Origin: Lachnoclostridium sp. UBA1781
GTDB taxonomy: Bacteria; Bacillota; Clostridia; Lachnospirales; Lachnospiraceae
Assembly (NCBI GenBank): GCA_002315495.1
Contig: DCGJ01000035.1
Coordinates: 881 to 9,574, forward strand
DNA: 8,694 nt
Direction of reading: 5' to 3'
Position 1 is the first letter of the stretch. Each line of letters starts with the position of its first letter. The notes below the pieces were generated by a model, which ran no database searches, was not told where the DNA came from, and was given only the letters and a program-made list of their open reading frames with translations. Below are positions 6,762 through 8,694 of the stretch, in pieces. A program made the position numbers and the translations under genes.

Positions 6762-7154
6762 ATGAAGAAGAATAACAAAGGTTTCACAATGGCAGAGTTA
6801 CTTATCGTTGTAGCAATTATCGCAGTTTTGGTTGCAATTTCCATTCCGGTATTCATCGGCCAGCTCGAGAGATCCCGTGAGGCAACTGATATGGCAAATG
6901 CTCGTAACGCTTACGCATCAGCTGTTACTTCTTATCTTGGAGATCAGGAGACTGCTACCGCATCCTTCGAGGCTACTCAGCTTACTGCTGGATGGGACAA
7001 TGAGGATGGTATTATCTCCTCCTCTATTAAGCTTGGAAGCGACGAGGTTGCTGTTCAGGTTCAGCTTCCGGATTGCGAAAAAGGTGACACTGTAAACATT
7101 ACGGTTGAGGCTGATGGTGACAGCATTAAGGTTACCGCTGAAGTCGCAGAATAA
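6762..7154 (+). CDS. pilA: Major type IV prepilin PilA
   Basis: This encodes the structural subunit of the pilus. The protein has 130 residues. The short basic leader MKKNNKG is cut by PilD before Phe8. The mature N-terminus FTMAELLIVVAIIAVLVAI carries Glu5 and the hydrophobic assembly helix, the textbook type IVa signature. The mature protein has about 123 residues, with helix alpha-1 continuing through QLERSREATDMANARNAYAS. A small acidic beta domain follows. It has one cysteine only (Cys105), so there is no intramolecular disulfide-closed D-region. Acidic residues (about 20) greatly outnumber basic ones (about 6) in the mature chain. ATG 6762 follows AAGGAGA at eight bases. Codons are richer in T-ending forms (GCT, ACT, TCT, CTT) than in the machinery genes, in keeping with high expression. 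It has its own promoter and a strong terminator. Confidence 0.96.
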   Translation: MKKNNKGFTMAELLIVVAIIAVLVAISIPVFIGQLERSREATDMANARNAYASAVTSYLGDQETATASFEATQLTAGWDNEDGIISSSIKLGSDEVAVQVQLPDCEKGDTVNITVEADGDSIKVTAEVAE

Positions 7155-7173
7155 TTATTCAAATTAAACATCT

Positions 7174-7204
7174 AAAAGCAGTCGGCTCAGCCGACTGCTT
7201 TTTT
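7174..7204 (+). terminator. Strong intrinsic terminator after pilA, potentially bidirectional
   Basis: GCAGTCGGC (7178-7186) and GCCGACTGC (7190-7198) form a perfect 9-bp GC-rich stem with a TCA loop, followed by six T's (7199-7204). Four A's precede the stem, so the opposite strand also reads as a hairpin plus a short T-run. It ends the pilA unit and isolates it from the gene downstream. Confidence 0.95.
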
Positions 7205-7302
7205 CGTGCAATTCATAACCCTCTAAAGCCATGCAAGGATCATTAAACAAAAAGGAAGCATTTTTCACCTCTTCCTCCTACAATTATCGTTGAGCAATAT
7301 AA
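7205..7302. other. A/T-rich spacer between the pilA terminator and the next promoter
   Basis: No + strand gene is visible here. It contains a 6-bp inverted repeat, AGGAAG (7253-7258) and CTTCCT (7271-7276). On the minus strand there is a 12-codon frame (7261 down to 7223) with a good ribosome-binding site, treated separately as a speculative finding. Confidence 0.5.
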
Positions 7303-7318
7303 ATTTACCGTAGTAAAT
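7303..7318 (+). promoter_or_regulatory. Operator-like perfect dyad just upstream of a -35 box
   Basis: ATTTAC (7303-7308) and GTAAAT (7313-7318) are exact reverse complements separated by CGTA. The dyad ends four bases before the TTGACA at 7323. This position suits an activator or a repressor that contacts the edge of the promoter. A/T content is high here, so a chance dyad is possible, but the placement is suggestive. Confidence 0.45.
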
Positions 7319-7322
7319 ACCA

Positions 7323-7351
7323 TTGACACAGCAAACAGAATATGTTATTCT
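7323..7351 (+). promoter_or_regulatory. Near-consensus sigma-A promoter with extended -10
   Basis: TTGACA (7323-7328, perfect) is followed by a 17-nt spacer and TATTCT (7346-7351), with TG at 7343-7344 giving an extended -10. Transcription should begin near 7358, leaving a leader of about 90 nt before ATG 7450. This is the best promoter in the window. Confidence 0.8.
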
Positions 7352-7400
7352 AATTTTTGCATTTGAATCATACCGCGATTATGTAACATGCAATAAAAAA

Positions 7401-7443
7401 GTAGCGTCGGAATTAACACTACCGCTACATCTCTGTGAGAGGG
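7401..7443 (+). promoter_or_regulatory. Structured leader with a possible Shine-Dalgarno-masking hairpin
   Basis: GTAGCG (7401-7406) pairs with CGCTAC (7423-7428) around a 16-nt loop. Immediately after it, CTCT (7431-7434) can pair with AGAG (7438-7441) across a GTG loop. The second stem covers the start of the Shine-Dalgarno AGAGGG (7438-7443), six bases before ATG 7450. The stem is short and may be weak alone, but stacking on the first could strengthen it. No known riboswitch class is recognised. Confidence 0.35.
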
Positions 7444-7449
7444 AAAATT

Positions 7450-8478
7450 ATGAAGAAGAGAATTTGTATTTGGCTTGTTGGCGCTTTTGTTATGGTTGGA
7501 TTATTCCTTGGGTTTCAGTATTATGTGCGATACCAAGCACTCAGGGAGCTAGCAGATTCCGGAGTTGGTATGCCTAAGGTCGCAGAGGGATTGTATTCTC
7601 CTGAAGGCGTGGAGGATCCGCGTGAGCTTTGCGGACTCCTATACGTTCGAACTGCCGGGTCGGATTATATTTATACTGCGGAAAGTTCCGGCACAGCTTC
7701 TCTGTTTGGAAAAACGACGGAGAAAGTAGTCATCACAAAGGTATATGCAGAAGGAAATCAGGTAACGGAACGGTTTGGAGCCGGAATCTGGCTGCCTCTT
7801 AAGCATAACGAAACTGAAGATGGAGAGCAGGTTAGTCCGCTCCGCACGACAAATGCTCTGATTAACGCGGAGGATGAGCATTTTCTTAAGTGGTTCAAGG
7901 AAGCATATTCCTATCTGGAGAAAAGTAACCGTGTGCTCATTACCAAGTATGCGATTAGCGGATTGGAATGTCGGCCTTTGGAATTGAAGGTTATGAACCA
8001 GGACGGTACCGTCGCGTATGAAGCCACCATTGATTATGGAAACTTGGGAAGTGATTGGAAGATTGTTGAGGACGGAGCTGCATTTACATCGATTGGAGGC
8101 ATGGAAAGAGAGACACTTAGCCTGATTGGGGAGTCGGAAGAAGAGCTGGAGAAGGGACGTGCACTTGCAAAGGAGACTCTATCGAAGTTGGATTTTGCTA
8201 ATCGGACACCACTTGACGGATATACTCTTTTGGAGAAGGATGGATATGAGAAGACCTCCGTTGGTTTATTTAAGGCGGTAAGTGTCTGCTACAATTTACA
8301 GCCGGGTCAGTACGATACAACGCAAAATTATGCCGGGATTACGGTTTTGACTTGGAATTATGCGAAAACCACAGTAAAATGTATGGTAACAATATTTATG
8401 AGTTGGTGCGTGATTTATGCAGCTATCCTGGGTTTTGTTGAGGGAATCAAAAAGATTGCAAAAATTCGAAAGAAATAA
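7450..8478 (+). CDS. Unrecognised protein with a membrane segment at each end
   Basis: The protein has 342 residues and its family is not recognised. The basic N-terminus MKKR leads into a hydrophobic segment at about 5-22. A soluble region of about 285 residues follows, then a second hydrophobic segment at about 311-330 and a basic tail EGIKKIAKIRKK. The positive-inside rule puts both ends in the cytoplasm and the middle outside. The central region mixes beta-like stretches (SDYIYTAESSGTASLFGKTT, TVAYEATIDYG) with a charged helix at about 222-247 (ESEEELEKGRALAKETL). Cysteines are at 6, 61, 174, 280, 311 and 320. ATG 7450 with AGAGGG six bases upstream is preferred over GTG 7435. It has its own strong promoter, is separated from pilA by a terminator, and is followed at 24 nt by a GNAT-like gene. 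No link to pili is shown beyond adjacency. Confidence 0.8.
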   Translation: MKKRICIWLVGAFVMVGLFLGFQYYVRYQALRELADSGVGMPKVAEGLYSPEGVEDPRELCGLLYVRTAGSDYIYTAESSGTASLFGKTTEKVVITKVYAEGNQVTERFGAGIWLPLKHNETEDGEQVSPLRTTNALINAEDEHFLKWFKEAYSYLEKSNRVLITKYAISGLECRPLELKVMNQDGTVAYEATIDYGNLGSDWKIVEDGAAFTSIGGMERETLSLIGESEEELEKGRALAKETLSKLDFANRTPLDGYTLLEKDGYEKTSVGLFKAVSVCYNLQPGQYDTTQNYAGITVLTWNYAKTTVKCMVTIFMSWCVIYAAILGFVEGIKKIAKIRKK

Positions 8479-8502
8479 CAACACTTGTGAACAGAGGGAC
8501 AT

Positions 8503-8694
8503 ATGAAACGAAGCTATTATGATATCTTTAACGCCTGCTTCCCGGAGATGCAGCTCACTTATCAGCGCTTCTGCGAGCTACTTGATAAGGAGCAGTGCGT
8601 CTATTTTGAGAACGAAGCAGACGGGGAGATATGTGCATTTGCCATCGTGGAAGACTGCGCCATCCGATTGATGTGCGTAGAACCTTCAAAACAG
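8503..8694 (+). CDS. N-terminal part of a probable GNAT-family acetyltransferase
   Basis: ATG 8503, with AGAGGG at 8493-8498, opens a frame that runs off the right edge after 64 codons. The visible part contains YYDIFNACFPEMQLTYQRFC, then GEICAFAIVEDCAIRLMCVEP at the end. A strand with a hydrophobic core followed by IRLMCVEPSKQ matches the beta-4 strand of GNAT enzymes, where a V.P..Q/RxxGxG/A acetyl-CoA loop would come next, just outside the window. These enzymes transfer an acetyl group from acetyl-CoA to an amine; the substrate cannot be told here. It lies 24 nt after the double-anchored membrane protein gene with no terminator between them, so the two are likely cotranscribed. The catalytic core is not visible, so the call is moderate. 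Confidence 0.6.
   Translation, partial: MKRSYYDIFNACFPEMQLTYQRFCELLDKEQCVYFENEADGEICAFAIVEDCAIRLMCVEPSKQ

Noticed and set aside
7323..7577. + strand open frame beginning at the -35 box of the downstream gene
   Set aside because: It starts inside the promoter, has no ribosome-binding site, and overlaps the better supported 342-residue gene in another frame.
1..8694. CRISPR arrays, insertion sequences, tRNA or rRNA genes
   Set aside because: No regularly spaced direct repeats, transposase-like frames with terminal inverted repeats, or recognisable tRNA or rRNA segments were seen on either strand.

Overview
The window is most consistent with a Gram-positive, Clostridia-like bacterium, possibly of the Lachnospiraceae type. 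Ribosome-binding sites are purine-rich (AGGAGG type), several genes start with TTG or GTG, and the type IV pilus (T4P) set has no PilP or PilQ, so no outer-membrane secretin part. The assignment is an inference from gene style, not a species identification. All convincing genes lie on the + strand.

Positions 1-6572 hold a tightly packed T4P biogenesis operon. In order: the 3' end of an unrecognised gene, a small minor-pilin-like protein, prepilin peptidase (pilD), and the inner-membrane platform pilM, pilN and pilO. These are followed by the assembly ATPase pilB and the platform protein pilC. Gaps are 2-30 nt or short overlaps, so one transcript and coupled translation are likely. PilD would cleave and N-methylate the prepilins. 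PilM docks on the cytoplasmic tail of PilN, and PilN and PilO form the membrane alignment complex. PilB powers pilin extraction through PilC. The N-terminus of PilB carries two back-to-back MshEN-type motifs, which suggests that c-di-GMP controls pilus extension.

Positions 6573-7204 form a separate unit for the major pilin, pilA. It contains a weak terminator-like hairpin after pilC, a sigma-A-type promoter whose -10 box lies inside a perfect 7-bp inverted repeat (an operator candidate), a 5'-proximal mRNA hairpin, the 130-residue prepilin gene, and a very strong, potentially bidirectional terminator. Structural subunits can therefore be made at a different level from the machinery.

Positions 7205-8694 form a third unit. 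A near-consensus promoter (TTGACA, 17-nt spacer, TG-extended TATTCT) sits just behind another perfect dyad (ATTTAC-N4-GTAAAT). It drives a leader with two small hairpins, an unrecognised protein with a membrane segment at each end, and the start of a possible GNAT acetyltransferase gene that runs off the window. No pilT, CRISPR array, insertion sequence, tRNA or rRNA is visible.

The core pilus genes are ordinary members of known families. The less ordinary parts are the two operator-like dyads, the c-di-GMP-type PilB, the tip-like minor pilin without Glu5, the divergent PilN tail, and the regulated unknown membrane protein downstream of pilA.
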